The position numbers and the translations under genes were made by a program. Positions 1-12,548 of a stretch of DNA of 64,000 bases are shown here, piece by piece. Source of the DNA: Stictocephala bisonia. Its lineage: Eukaryota; Arthropoda; Insecta; Hemiptera; Membracidae. Each line of letters starts with the position of its first letter. Position 1 is the stretch's first letter. The notes beneath the pieces were generated by a model that had not been told where the DNA came from, did not search any database, and saw only the letters and a program-made list of their open reading frames with translations. Where the stretch lies: the NCBI GenBank assembly GCA_035578905.1, contig JAQJVL010001118.1, positions 62,001 through 126,000 on the forward strand, read 5' to 3'.

Positions 1-404
1 TGAATTGTGTGAATCGTATATATATTATAATTTCTTCTGTAAATATTGAGAATAATGATTTATTCCGTAATAATACAAAAGTAAAAACAACAAAACAACA
101 ACTCGGAATTACACTGCCACGATTACCAGTATTGTGACAGCGCAACTAAATATATGAAATATAAAAAACAGAGTCCAGTCCATCTGCTGTCTTCTGTGCC
201 GCCTTAACTAAATATAATGCCACAATTTAACTTTACAATTAATAAAAAATACTATTCATAAAAAAGATCAAAAAAGCTTTCTTTTTAATAATAATTATTA
301 TGGAAAAATATATGATGTGACATAAGTTATATTCTAAACAAATAAACAAAAATATATATTTTTTTAAAGAATTAAGTTATTTATAGAATTAAAACAACAA
401 GTTA
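1..404. other. AT-rich tail of LINE nonLTR1 and flank
   Basis: AT-rich DNA beyond the stop codon of the minus-strand LINE. It probably includes that element's 3' UTR. No gene or clear 3' terminal repeat is visible, so the element boundary cannot be placed. Confidence 0.4.
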
Positions 405-1373
405 CTAAGACAAAATACTGTTTAAGAAATTGGTATCCTCTAACGAGAATAGCCATATTTTTAAAGATTTATAAAAACTATTAAATGAGTTACATAATTT
501 GATTTCAAGAGGCAATTTATTAAAGTACTTTGGACCAAGATAACAAAAGGACTGTCTAAATGAAGATCTATTGACTTTAGGTAATCGAAAGGTATTCTGA
601 AAGTTACGTCTAGCACTATAAACTAATTCAAAAGTTTCAATGTTACCACTTCTGATATAAAACAATCTTAATTCTTTATAAACAAAAAGGTGTTGTATAG
701 CGAGTATTTTCAAATGACAAAAAAGAGGATAGGAACTTTCTCTCATAGACTTTCCTAATTTGATTCTGATAAAATGATTTTGTACAACTCTCAATTTCTC
801 CAGATGGTATTTAAACGTCCCGCCCCAACACTGAATTGCATATTGCAACCTAGATTGAAATAATGCATAATATAAAATTCTCAATAACTTTTTGTCACAA
901 CAGTTTTTTAAGAAGTAAAATTTTCTAATACAAGATTTTAATTTGTTTTGTAAAAACATTATATGCCTATCCCAAGTTAAATTTTCATCGAATAAAACAC
1001 CGAGATACTTAAATTGATCCACTTTTCAAATAGTTAAACAAATACCACCAGTACAATTTTGTTCATGAAATTTGACTAATTCGTTAAAATTGAAACCAAC
1101 AAAATCAAAATTCATAAACTTTGTTTTACTTACATTAATTTCCATTTTATTTTCATCACAACACTTTCTTAAAATTCTTATATCTTCCGTTGTATTGGTC
1201 CAAATTTGTTGAGAGCTATTTTCAGAATAAAATAATCGTAAATAAAATAATGGCAAAATCGTCTGCAAAAACACTAGGTTTTCCGTAAAATTCCTTCTCT
1301 AACAAATCGTTTATAAAAATTATGAAAAGGGTAGCAGACAAAACGGAAGCCTGAGGGACCCCTGCTGGAAAAG
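405..1373 (-). pseudogene. nonLTR1 reverse transcriptase, C-terminal half
   Basis: Second half of a CR1/Jockey-type LINE reverse transcriptase, which copies element RNA at a nicked target. Reading down the minus strand from 1373, the order is a VPQ-type block (PAGVPQAS), a hydrophobic stretch, the catalytic FADD motif, a palm/thumb block (INVSKTKFMNF), a LGVxxDENLTWDRHI block, and the C-terminal tail typical of these elements. It is broken: the frame shifts just after FADD (about 1255-1272), and an in-frame TGA lies at 1026-1028. The N-terminal half of the same protein lies at 9525-10891, separated by the LTR1 insertion. An old, inactive copy; class is secure, exact clade is not. Confidence 0.88.
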
Positions 1374-2550
1374 TGTAACATTGTTCTTTTTGTGATGTTA
1401 CACCAACTTATAATCCGCAATTAATTTAATAAAATTAATTAAATTAGAATTATTGATTTTCAATAATTGGTCACTACTTTGGGTGACAATCTGTAATGTG
1501 CTACCTTTATGAGGTTGTTACATTAATTTGATTATTCTTTATTTTTTTTTTTTTTATTAAAATAATAAAAATTTAATTTAATTTAGAGCATGATTATTCT
1601 TAAAAAATCTCAGGGTTTAAATGTGGGTAATTTGGCAGGACTATATAATACAAGTAATCCAAAATTCTTTTACACAAACATTTTTTATTTTCTTATTTTC
1701 AACATGACTCTACTTTTATTCATAAACAAAATTGATTATAACATGAAGTTTTTTACTTATTTCTAATTATTTTACAAGACAAATTTTTAATAATATGCTT
1801 AGGTTTAACTTATCTGTGGCACAATGAAGTTCTTGTAGAGCACGATTCGGACCAATTCACTTTCTTAATTTAAATTATAAAAAAAACTTCAACAATAAAT
1901 TGTTTAATAATATAATGATATAACTCTACATATTTATCAAGGTTCCCGAACAAATGAATTCTTAGGGATTTCGGAGTAGTGATCTAGCGTATGTCTGTGT
2001 GTTTTGGTGTCTGTCTAGGAAGTGTGTGTGTAAAGTACTGTGTCTGATTGGGAAGTGAAGGAGGGCCAGCGGATTTTGGATGCAGTCACCCGCGTGGTAA
2101 CCCCTTCCTGTATTGCGTGAACCAATAGCGTCTCTCCTTTTTTTTTAGTGTTCGCGTACAGGTCGTCTGCTTAAACGTAGCTTGTACGTTCTCCTCATTT
2201 GAGTCCCGGGGTGGGGGCTATGGAAAATTCCAACTGGCTTTCATGTTGACTCTTGTCACACACTATTCCGTCTTATTTTTTGTCGACTGGTGCCACTCAG
2301 GCATTCCCACATGTTTATGATGATGTTTTCCTAGAAGGGCCCACCCATATCTGAATTGTAACAAAGGCAGGACTATGTCTGTCTGTAACAGATATTTCTG
2401 TCTCCTTTCCTATCTGACTTACAGCAATTCTCCAATATAATTTGAACATTCGTTATTTATTCCAATTAAATATATCCCTTTCTTTTACGTAATAATTTAT
2501 TATTTATTTGAATTAATTAATTTATCCATCAATTTGGTGGACCTGTTACA
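1374..2550 (-). repeat. LTR1 long terminal repeat (3' LTR in element sense)
   Basis: 1177-bp LTR starting TGTAACATTG and ending GGACCTGTTACA, the classic TG...CA ends. Compared by eye with the copy at 8355-9524 it differs at about six substitutions and a few short indels, mostly in T/A runs. This implies a recent insertion. Confidence 0.93.
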
Positions 2551-2567
2551 GTACCCCCCGATTTTTT
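2551..2567 (-). promoter_or_regulatory. Putative polypurine tract of LTR1
   Basis: Immediately inside the left LTR the minus strand reads AAAAAATCGGGGGGTAC and then the LTR. A purine-rich run directly upstream of a 3' LTR is the expected plus-strand primer site for reverse transcription. It supports minus orientation. Confidence 0.6.
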
Positions 2568-5500
2568 GCGATGTGTGGGTAACGCGAGTCAAAAAATCTA
2601 TCTCCAAACATGATTCGCCAAATTGTCAGTTGTTCCTCAGATAAGTTCCAGCTTTATAATATTTATTATATCTAGAAAGAATTGAACCTATCAACTAACA
2701 TACAATTCAATATCAAATTACATATTACATATCATGTAAACAATATATCATGATTCCTAATTAAATGCTAAAAAGTCAATAACTCATAAAAACAACATTA
2801 TTTAAATCATCACTACAAGTCAATGAATTACAATTTAACAAATTACAAAGTCGTTAATTAAAAATTAATCATTCATAAATCACAAATTTAACAGATCATT
2901 ACATCCTGCACAGTTATCAAAGAAAAGTCAATAATTCAGAAATTAAAGTCATTAAACTACAATTCAATAAATCAAAATTGTCAATTAGCAATTTAACAAT
3001 TTATAAATCAAAAATGTAACAGCTCATTTCATCGTACATAATTGTTCATAAGAAGTTAATCTATATTTAATCATTACAAGTTATCAATCAAAAAATCCAT
3101 CAGTCCTGGATCAAAAATTGTCAAACAAAAACTATACATTACACACTGAAATTCATACATTAACAATTAATACATCCTTAAGTTATGTACAAGTATTTAT
3201 CAAAATTAATAAATCACTAAATTATGATTTCCTCTTAAATACTAAATGATCAGTATTCATTGACAAATTATTTAACTCGTCAATAAAAAGTTCAAAAATC
3301 ATAAATTGATAATGAATCATTCATCCATTCATATACAATGATAAATCAAAAGCAATAATACACAAATCAAAATTTACAAATCAAAAATCAATGCTTCTTA
3401 ATTTCAACATCATCAGTCATATAATCATTTATCAAAAATGATTAATCATTAAATCATATATATGTTGTCAATTAAAAACTTATATTTCATATATCAAAAT
3501 TCAATGTGTCATCAAAAATTATACAAGCTTTCAGTCAAAATCAATGACTTGTCCCATAATGTGAAATCATTAATCAAAATACACAGGTCATATATCAGAA
3601 TCAACAAAATATAAGTCAACAATTACTTGGTTACATTTCAAAATTAATTAATCATTAACTCGTTTACAATTATCATATTTCAATATCATCATCAAAATCA
3701 TATGACTACTAATCACAATCACATGTTATACAATTCATCAATTCATAAATGAATCATCATTTATTTATTCAAACATTTCATTCATCATCCTACATTAACA
3801 TATCAGTCACTTTGTCAATACCCTGCCAAATTCTTAAATCCATTTTCAAACCTTTAACCATCTTTAAATTTTCAAATCAGTCATCAATCATTGAACAATC
3901 TTTTAATACTTTCTCAGTCATTGAACAAGTCATCAAATTATTAAATACATTCTCATATCAATACATAACCATATTTTCATACATATCATTAATCCTTAAT
4001 TAATGAGTCCTTAAATCTTAACATTTGTCATTAATCTTTAGATTAATGGGTCATTAAAACTTCATACATATTATTGATCATTAAACAAATAATCAAGTCT
4101 TAAAATTGTACATCATTAATTATTGAGTTATTTCATCAAAATTAATATTCAAAATCAACAACTCATTAAACCATATACAATTACCCATCAAAAATCAATA
4201 AAAGACTTATTTGAATTATACGTTAGTAATTAACAATAAACATACTACATGGTTCTTTGTCATTGATGCAAGTTCTTATTATTATTAGTCATTTTGTAAT
4301 TAATCATAAAAAATATTTCAATTATTTCAAGAGAGTTAAATTATTATTTGAATTAACATTTATATGTTACATATTGTTCAAGAATATAATAAAATTGCCA
4401 ATAAGTACAATTGTCATTTTTCATTATCAATGTTTCATCACCTATATATTAGTCATATTTTTATTTTATTATTCATTAGTTACAATTTGTTTGCTAATTA
4501 TGACCATGTTTTAAAATATATAAACATGGTATTTCATTTAAATATATTTTCAAATATATTTCCATATTTTTTGTTTTTACATTGAGTTATTACTGTTTGT
4601 GTGTAAAACAGTCAATTTGATTATGAACTGTCACTCATTACTATAAAACTGAAAAAGTTTCACGTGGAAAGTTTTTCTCTGGTTTGCACTCATGTTTATT
4701 TCAAGTTTCAAATCTTAAACACCAAAGTTAAATTCTGAGGATGTCTGATTCACAAGTTGGTCTTGAGAGACTAAAAGGATTGCAACAAATATACAATCAA
4801 ACACCAACTATGAATGTTCTACAGTTCGTGGGTTTTCAAAATTAAAGGAAGATGAAACGAAGGTTGACTTATGTATCAAAACTGGCTAATCCACAGGTTG
4901 TTGTTCTCGAAGACGGACTAGTGTTCTGGAGTGCAGAAGGTTAGTAGTGCCGCTTCAATGGGATGACTCATCACCTGACGTGTCCCTGGGATGACAGCTC
5001 TACCGCGTCATGGGTCTCGAGAGTAGGCCGGTGCTCCGAACCCCCCGTCTGAGACACAACTGTCACTCGTGTCCATGCGTGTCCATCTTTCACACAATGT
5101 TCCTTGTTGTCACTGGTTTTTGGGCAAGATCATCTTACCTGATGTTCGTTTCACATGGTTTCTATTGTCCACATTTTATTAACTATTTTTATGGCAAGGT
5201 CATTTTACCTGAACCTATTACTTTGATTACTTTTCCTATTAAGTAATACATATAACATAATTCAATCACAGGCTGTTAATTAAAGCAATAGCCTAGTTTT
5301 AGTTCCATATACAATCAACTGAAATAAAAAAACTGTTTACAAACATTTAAACATATTCATGTTCAATCATCTTTCATTTTTTCTATCTTTATTTTTGTAT
5401 ACACACATATTACTTGTGCACAAAACTTTAATTATTCATACATTTACTAATGTTGCTTTGGCATATTTCAAGTTGACATAAGTGAGGTTAATTATCATTA

Positions 5501-7074
5501 TTATCTTTATAAAGTTTCCAATAACTCATTAATGGTTGTTCATTATTGATATAAAAATAATGAATCATATTTTCAATTATATTCTACTCATTTCAAGTTA
5601 TAATTTCTATCATTGTTCTTGCATCACTGACAATAAAAATCTTTTGCAATACATTACCATCAAACATCATCATTACATTATAATCATATTAATTTGTGAT
5701 TTCTATCACTCATTGTTTGCACCAATGTCAGTACAATAGTTTACCAACAAAATTATAATAACACATCTACAATGTCTCAATCCACTTTTATAATGTTATA
5801 TTTTAAGTTATTAATCTATTGGTGTCTGCAACATGACTTAGTAATGGGGGTTGCCATGCTACAGATCACTGTAAGCTTTTGTCTTTAGGCACTATTGCCA
5901 AGGCTGACTAAACACCTAAAACTGAAAAATTGTGCCATTGTGTGATTAATAGAATACTTGGCGTTGAATAATTTTGAATTTAGAAAATGACTAGTTATAA
6001 TTAGGGTCGAATCGTACTGCTATTAATCACTGGCTATACTCCTTCTGTTAAATTCATAAAATGATTAAAATCATATAAGTTATCAAAATACATACAATGT
6101 ACATTATTGAGTTAAATCAATATTAACATACACAAATTGTAATAATCATCTGTCATCCTAATCTCTTCTACATCATCTCAGTTTAAATATATCCTTGAAT
6201 CATATCATATAAGTATCAACAAGTTGCCGTAACCATGTGTTACAATATTTCTCATTTACATCATCCTAGCTTAATTCAATCATCATATTGTTGTCTGAGT
6301 AATATTCATTATAAACATAAACAATTTGTAAACACAAAGTGTTTTAATAATCTTTATACATTTTAATCTAACATACCTGGCACATTCTACCAATGTTGTA
6401 TTCAAAATATGGACATAAGCAAGTTATAATAACAAAGGCTTACACAAAACATTTTCATACATCTTCTTAGTTTTACTCATTTATCATATTGTTGTTTTAA
6501 AAATATTCAACATAAATATAAACAAATCATGAAACAAGGCCCCCTAAAACACCTTCTCAAATTATTTTGCTCTCACATAAATATCATTTTATTATTAATG
6601 TTATATTCATTCAGCACATATTATTATTAAAGTTACATTTAAAACTTTTTATATTTCTTACTCAATAACAACTCTCCGGTTATTATTATTTTTCACAAAT
6701 TTTTAATTAGGCCTACCATATATTTATTATTATGACATTTGTAGGTATTTTTCTTTTAACCGTCATTTTTACCATTAACAATATTTATTTATCATCTTAG
6801 TTCAACATAAATGTCATATTATTAGCAGCGTTACATTTAAATCTCTTAATATCTTTCATATTATTATCAATATTAAAATCCTTCAACTACCATTTATTTA
6901 TTATTACATGACATCTTTTAAGTGTCTTTTCATTTAATAATCATCTCTACACTTTCTTTATTTATTTTTATATACAACCCCCTTTTCATTATTAAAGTTA
7001 CCTTGTTTCAACTATTATTTATTTATTATTATTTCATCTTTAGGTATTTTTTATTGAACAGCTAAGTTTACAGT
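2568..7074. other. Non-coding AT-rich interior of LTR1
   Basis: About 4.5 kb of low-complexity AT-rich sequence with endlessly varied TCAAAAATCAAT/ATTCAT-like words. I find no pol domain on either strand. A more GC-rich island lies at about 4870-5170. A short near-repeat (GCAAGATCATCTTACCTGA / GCAAGGTCATTTTACCTGA) lies near 5125 and 5193. The layout resembles a large retrotransposon derivative in which pol has been replaced by non-coding DNA. Confidence 0.6.
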
Positions 7075-8166
7075 TTAGTTTTCTGAGCAAGTGTGATTAT
7101 CCGAGAACACTAGCTTAAATTTTTTCTTTTTATATTTGTAGTTTGAGAAGCATGATATGTTATAGTACCTCATCACATAATTGACAAAGTCCTCCATGTT
7201 TACATCACAGTTTTCACCCCCCATCATATTATTTTCAAACTCTCTTTGTTTATTTATTCCCCAGTATTTACTTATAACCTCCATTTCAAATTCAAAGAAC
7301 TCCTTCAATTCGTCTAGCCTATTTCTGATTGTTTTTAGTTTTTCTTTTTCATTACACTTAAATTAATTTATTTTGCATTTAAGGTTAGTGTTACAAACTG
7401 CCAAAGCCTCTATTTTTTCTATTTTATTATCTAACATAATTTGTAGATGTTCTGTCTGCTCTTCTACTTCATTATTTACTCTAGGCCTACTCATTTGACT
7501 ATTTAGCTCATAGCCTACTTCAGTTGTTTTTACATTTATTTTTATGTATTTGTCTAACAATGTTCTATTTATTTCACTCAATTTATTCTCTACGTCATTT
7601 ATTTTTACTGTCTGTTCTTTGTCCTTATTATTCATTTCATCCCTGATTTTGTTTTCTTTAATTTTAATTTCTTCATTGAAATCTATTTTTATTTGTTCTA
7701 CCTGTCTATCTAACTTGTTTTCAAGTTGGTTTATTTTTTCTTTAACATCTCTCCTAAGCTCATTATTTATTTCCCTAAGTTTACCTTCAATATTAATGTT
7801 TATTTCATTAATCTTAACCTCATTTTGATCTAATCTGTCACTGATCTTATCAAATTTAGCTTCTAGTTTCTTATTATTTTCCTCAAGTTTAGCTTCTAGT
7901 TTAGCATTAGTCTCATTATTCATTTTTATCATATCAGTATTAAACTTATCAAATTTATTATCAAAGTTATCTTTCATATTATCATGTTTAATATTTATAT
8001 TTACGAGCATTTCCATGATGCCTGCTAATGTCTCTTCCATACTTGCACTTGGCCTAGTTTCATCATCTTTATTTTTATTTATTTTGATCTCTCTTATGAC
8101 ACTCAAAGATGTGTCTGAGTCCTCGGAGTCAAGCTCCGAGTTTTGAATTACGTCTACATTTGACAT
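7075..8166 (-). pseudogene. Gag-like coiled-coil ORF of LTR1
   Basis: The first ORF downstream of the primer-binding site in element sense, so the position expected for gag. The first 267 codons give an acidic N-terminus (residues 1-30) and then a long heptad-rich, charged coiled coil (about 50-260) full of Lys, Glu, Asn and Ile. An in-frame TAA at 7363-7365 is followed by about 95 more open codons in the same frame, ending in a basic patch (YKYKKKKFKL). There is no zinc knuckle and no recognisable capsid motif. Gag is inferred from position and coiled coil, not from a recognised family. The stop could be a mutation or a natural end of the first protein. Confidence 0.55.
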
Positions 8167-8331
8167 TATTATTATTTTTTAGAATTCAATAAGTTTACAA
8201 TACGACCTACAAAATTTTCAATTACTCAATTAAGTTTTAAATGAAATTTCACATAGATTACAATTTTCTGACAAATTTATTTTTTAACTATTTTTTTTAA
8301 ATATATTTAAATTAATATTGGTATTATATAG

Positions 8332-8351
8332 TCCCACGTGGTCGGGTGCCA
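8332..8351 (-). promoter_or_regulatory. Putative tRNA primer-binding site of LTR1
   Basis: On the minus strand, three bases (GAT) after the LTR, the sequence is TGGCACCCGACCACGTGGGA. It is complementary to a tRNA 3' end finishing in CCA, as needed to prime minus-strand synthesis. I cannot say which tRNA without a tRNA set. Confidence 0.65.
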
Positions 8352-8354
8352 ATC

Positions 8355-9524
8355 TGTAACATTGTTCTTTTTGTGATGTTACACCAACTTATAATCCGCA
8401 ATTAATTTAATAAAATTAATTAAATTAGAATTATTGATTTTCAATAATTGGTCACTACTTTGGGTGACAATCTGTAATGTGCTACCTTTATGAGGTTGTT
8501 ACATTAATTTGATTATTCTTTATATTTTTTTTTCATTAAAATAATAAAAAAAATTTAATTTAGAGCATGATTATTCTTAAAAAATCTCAGGGTTTAAATG
8601 TGGGTAATTTGGCAGGACTATATAATACAAGTAATCCAAAATTCTTTTACACAAACATTTTTTATTTTCTTATTTTCAACATGACTCTACTTTTATTCAT
8701 AAACAAAATTGATTATAACATGAAGTTTTTTACTTATTTCTAATTATTTTACAAGACAAATTTTTAATAATATGCTTAGGTTTAACTTATCTGTGGCACA
8801 ATGAAGTTCTTGTAGAGCACGATTCGGACCAATTCACTTTCTTAATTTAAATTATAAAAAAAACTTCAACAATAAATTGTTTAATAATATAATGATATAA
8901 CTCTACATATTTATCAAGGTTCCCGAACAAATGAATTCTTAGGGATTTCGGAGTAGTGATCTAGCGTATGTCTGTGTGTTTTGGTGTCTGTCTAGGAAGT
9001 GTGTGTGTAAAGTACTGTGTCTGATTGGGAAGTGAAGGAGGGCCAGCGGATTTTGGATGCAGTCACCCGCGTGGTAACCCCTTCCTGTATTGCGTGAACC
9101 AATAGCGTCTCTCCTTTTTTTTAGTGTTCGCCTACAGGTCGTCTGCTTAAACGTAGCTTGTACGTTCTCCTCATTTGAGTCTCGGGGTGGGGGCTATGGA
9201 AAATTCCAACTGGCTTTCATGTTGACTCTTGTCACACACTTCCGTCTTATTTTTTGTCGACTGGTGCCACTCAGGCATTCCCACATGTTTATGATGATGT
9301 TTTCCTAGAAGGGCCCACCCATATCTGAATTGTAACAAAGGCAGGACTATGTCTGTCTGTAACAGATATTTCTGTCTCCTTTCCTATCTGACTTACAGCA
9401 ATTCTCCAATATAATTTGAACATTCGTTATTTATTCCAATTAAATATATCCCTTTCTTTTACGTAGTAATTTATTATTTATTTGAATTAATTAGTTTATC
9501 TATCAATTTGGTGGACCTGTTACA
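8355..9524 (-). repeat. LTR1 long terminal repeat (5' LTR in element sense)
   Basis: 1170-bp partner of the repeat at 1374-2550, with the same TGTAACA...GTTACA ends. It lies next to the primer-binding site, so it is the promoter-bearing LTR. No TATA box can be singled out in this AT-rich context. Confidence 0.93.
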
Positions 9525-10891
9525 ACAGTCAGGAGGGAACTCAGAGTACCACAAATTTTTACCCTTTGCTTACGGTTTGTGAGAAAGCTTCAAAACCAAT
9601 CTTGTGCTATTCCCCTTATACTAATTGATTGTAATTTATTTAAAAGTATTTCATGATTAACTAAGTCAAAAGCTTTTTTAAAATCAATGAAAAGACCAGA
9701 AGTTTTATTTTTATTATTAAAACTTTTATAAATCAAGTCTGAGACATTCAACAAAGCGTCTTCCGTCGATTTCCCTTTCCTAAAACTATACTGGTTATCA
9801 CTAAAACAATGTAATCCATCTAAAAATTTAAGTAAGCGTAATTTCATAAGTTTTTCAAAAATATTTGAGAATATCGATAACAAGCTTATTGGTCTTAGAT
9901 TATCAAATTTAACCGATGATCCTTTTTAAAAAATTGGCACAACTATATTTAACTTCAATTTTTCAGGGAAAACTCCATTTGTAAAACTTAAATTAATTAT
10001 AGAGGTCAAAGCGGAAGAAATATCAGGAGCTATATGTTTTATTAAGACAACATCAAAACCAGAAGATTTTTTATTTTTTAAGCCTTTAATAATGGAAACA
10101 ACTTCCTCCTTAGATGTTGGACCAATAAAAAACGAAACTAACTTTTGCGGTAACGCTAAGGTCGAAACTGGGCCTTTATCGCAAGAACCTGATTGTGAGG
10201 CGATAAAGTAATTATTTATATTTTCTGCTACATTTAATGGTTCCGTAATAACTTCTCCATTATCCAATTCAAGCTTATCAAAACAGCTTTTCACAAAATT
10301 ACCACTTATGCTATTTATTACTCTCCACTGAAGGGAACTATCTCCTTGGCAATTTTCAATTAACTTAGCAAAATATTTACTTTTTGTTGAATCAATTTCA
10401 TTTGATACATTTTCAGAAAATTGTTTATAGTAATCTATAAATTTGTTGTCATAGAGTCTTTGTTTAGTCTTTGTTTTATAAAGCTTTTTTCTTCTTTTAA
10501 ATTTATTTAACAGTTTTGTAGTAATCCAAGGACTACGAGAAATTGATTTACTTAACCTATTATTAGTCTTTACATTTAACTTACTACTATTTACAGTATC
10601 AGATAACAGTTCGTGAAATCTATCAAAACAAATATTTACATCACTTGATTCAAAACAACTGCTCCAATCAAGAGCTTGTAATTTTGTTTTTAATGAAACA
10701 TAATTAATTTTTGAAAAATGTGGTTCTTGAATAATACTATTTAATTGTTTTAATTCTTGAAACGTTAAAAATTCCATTCTTAAAACTAAAACGCAGTGAT
10801 CCGTTAAGTTAATATCAAAAACCTGGCTCTTAAATTGGTTTAAGAATTTGTGTCTGATAAAGATATGATCTATGAACGTTTGTGATTCTTC
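9525..10891 (-). pseudogene. nonLTR1 endonuclease end and RT N-terminal half
   Basis: Reading down the minus strand from 10891: the last part of an apurinic-type endonuclease domain (TFIDHIF ... INLTDHCVLVL), a basic linker of about 150 residues with SPWIT and KRRKKLYK, then the RT fingers and palm (NKKSSGFD, ...KLKLNIVVPIF, LRPISLLS, FRKGKSTEDALL, LFIDFKKAFDLVNHEIL). An in-frame TAA at 9926-9928 interrupts the PIFKKG block. The chain stops at 9525, where LTR1 begins, and resumes at 1373. The upstream part of the endonuclease is cut off at 10891, where hAT1 begins. Confidence 0.88.
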
Positions 10892-11130
10892 TAGTGATGG
10901 GTTAAGCGACTAGTCGACTAGTGTTTTAACCGACTAATGCCCCATCTAGTCGACTAGTCGGTTGTGTTGATTGACTAGTCCAATATTGTAAAAGAATTTA
11001 ATTTTCATTTCACTTGTAACAGCAACGACTAGTCGACGTGTATTTTGACATGAGATTTAAAAGAGCCAGGCTCAAAGCACTAGCTATTCGACTAGACGAC
11101 TAGTTAATTATCCAATGATGTAAAATAGTA
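10892..11130 (-). repeat. hAT1 terminal region with CGACTAGTCG words
   Basis: Starts TAGTGATGGGTTAAGCGACT, which looks like a hAT terminal repeat, and contains repeated palindromic words GACTAGTCGACTAG in both orientations. The partner end is missing, so no 8-bp target duplication can be shown. Confidence 0.55.
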
Positions 11131-11358
11131 AATAAGGAAATTGTTATTCACTATCCCAACTGACTAGTTTCAAATGGTGGTTTACATCCCGTACCAAATT
11201 ATTTAAAAACTAATAATTGTATTTCTAGAGTAGGTAAATGAAAAGAAAATTATTACTATGACTAATTTATTTGTTACACAAAATATTATAGCTATATAAT
11301 GAGAGACACTGCAAAATAAACTACAAAAGTACTAATAATGTGAAATATATATTTGAGT
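11131..11358. other. hAT1 3' non-coding
   Basis: AT-rich sequence between the hAT stop region and its terminal repeats. Nothing else is seen. Confidence 0.4.
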
Positions 11359-12177
11359 TCACTTCATATTGGAATGTAAGAACAGTATATTATTGACATT
11401 TTTGGGGAGAAGTCTACTTCTTCTGTCATTTGCTACCTGTCCGGCAACAGAAAATAGTCTCTCTGAAGGGACTGAAGTTGCTGGCAAACATAGATACCGT
11501 TTCTGTAAGTAATAAATTTCTCCAATTACATTTTTATATTTTTCACAAATTGGAATATGGTTTTGTGATCTGTTAACTAAAGGTAGTTCCAAATAATGTC
11601 TAACTACCAGGGTAGTACTAGCAAAAACTGAAGATGTAGAAGCTTTTTTCTTCTCCTCAAGCCTTGAATCTACCCATTCCCAAAACTTCTTTCGAGCCAA
11701 CTCCTTTTTTTCAGATTGTGGTCTTCAACTGGAAGAGGTTGATCAGTTATATTTTCATCATCCATATCTAAGGGTTCTGTGTCGAGATTGTGATTTTTCT
11801 TTTTCAAAAACTGAATTTCTTCTATAACTAGTTTTTCTGCTTTTTCGGCATTTTCTCTGAGCCCAAATGAAGTTTTCATGAACCTCGGATCCAAAAACGT
11901 TGCTTTAGATGCAACACTATATCCCATCCAGAAAAACGTCTAGATATAACTTCTATTAATTTTGATTTTAAGAACAATCCTGCATCCGTGACAGTTTGTA
12001 TTGATTTTAGAGCATACTGGATGCTCCTAAGCAATGGAATCACCATAGACAATGTTGGATATTTTTCTCCAGACATTTCTTCCGTCATAGCAAGGAGGGG
12101 TTGGAGAACTTGTGCACAGTCACTCAGTACCTCCCATTCAGAGGCATCTAGTGGTTCTGGGCTTTTATTAGGTATGG
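11359..12177 (-). pseudogene. hAT1 transposase, C-terminal part
   Basis: 5'-truncated hAT transposase. From 12165 downward: a helical block (PEPLDASEWEVLSDC, YPTLSMVIPLL), then after a frameshift near 11930 ATFLDPRF. A second frameshift near 11690 leads to the hAT dimerisation domain: PATSVPSERLFSVAG, then NDRRSRLLP and ILFLHSN. The BED finger and first catalytic region are absent. At 12178 it abuts a Gypsy RNase H fragment across a short direct repeat (AGGTATGGCCA twice, 12172-12202), consistent with a microhomology junction or deletion. Confidence 0.85.
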
Positions 12178-12548
12178 CCAGAAATCAGGTATGGCCAAAA
12201 CAGGTGGTTTAGTAATTGCCTCTTTTAGCTTATAAAAATTGGTTTTACACTGATCTGACCACACCAACTTTGCACGCTTCTTACGGAGTTCGTTAAGTGG
12301 ACTAGCTAGATCCGCATAATTTTTAATAAATTTTGAAAAGAATGAGACCATTCCTATGAAAGTACCTATTTCCTTTACATTTCGGGGCTCTCTAAAATTC
12401 CTAATAGCGAGGGTGCGCTCTTCATATATTTTTAGCTCATTATGACTTATTATATGTCCTAAGTATGACAGCTCTAAATGAAATAGTTTTACCTTGCTAG
12501 GATTTACAGTTAGATTATTCCTACTAAGCCTACGAATTACTTCATCTA
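12178..12548 (-). pseudogene. Gypsy RT end and RNase H start
   Basis: Continuation of the Gypsy polyprotein at 15867-17889, downstream of the mariner insertion. It reads DEVIRRLSRNNLTVNPSKV, then YLGHIIS, MVSFFSKFIKNYADLASPL, and the entry to RNase H (VWSDQCKTNFYKLKEAI, KPPVLAIPDF). It ends at the hAT1 junction, so most of RNase H, integrase and the 3' LTR are missing. Confidence 0.88.

Larger units (their letters stand above)
1374..9524 (-). mobile_element. LTR retrotransposon LTR1 inserted in nonLTR1
   Basis: An 8151-bp element bounded by two long, near-identical direct repeats that begin TGTAACA and end GTTACA. A primer-binding-site-like sequence next to the right LTR and a purine tract next to the left LTR place its sense strand on minus. 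Flanking bases are AAAG on the left and ACAG on the right, a 4-bp target duplication with one difference. Removing the element plus one copy restores the reading frame of the host LINE RT (LLT-V-PAGVPQ). The only protein-like content is a gag-like ORF near the 5' end. No protease, RT, RNase H or integrase is recognisable, so it is probably non-autonomous. Confidence 0.9.

Noticed and set aside
3749..4585. Several overlapping plus-strand open frames of 70-85 codons in the LTR1 interior
   Set aside because: Isoleucine/phenylalanine/asparagine-rich translations of low-complexity AT DNA with no motif. Expected by chance.
7544..7828. Hydrophobic plus-strand open frame opposite the gag-like ORF
   Set aside because: It is the shadow of the coiled-coil ORF; the Leu/Ser/Phe pattern mirrors Lys/Glu-rich codons on minus.
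9090..9308. 72-codon plus-strand frame in the right LTR of LTR1
   Set aside because: The left LTR copy has indels that destroy the frame, and no known domain is present.
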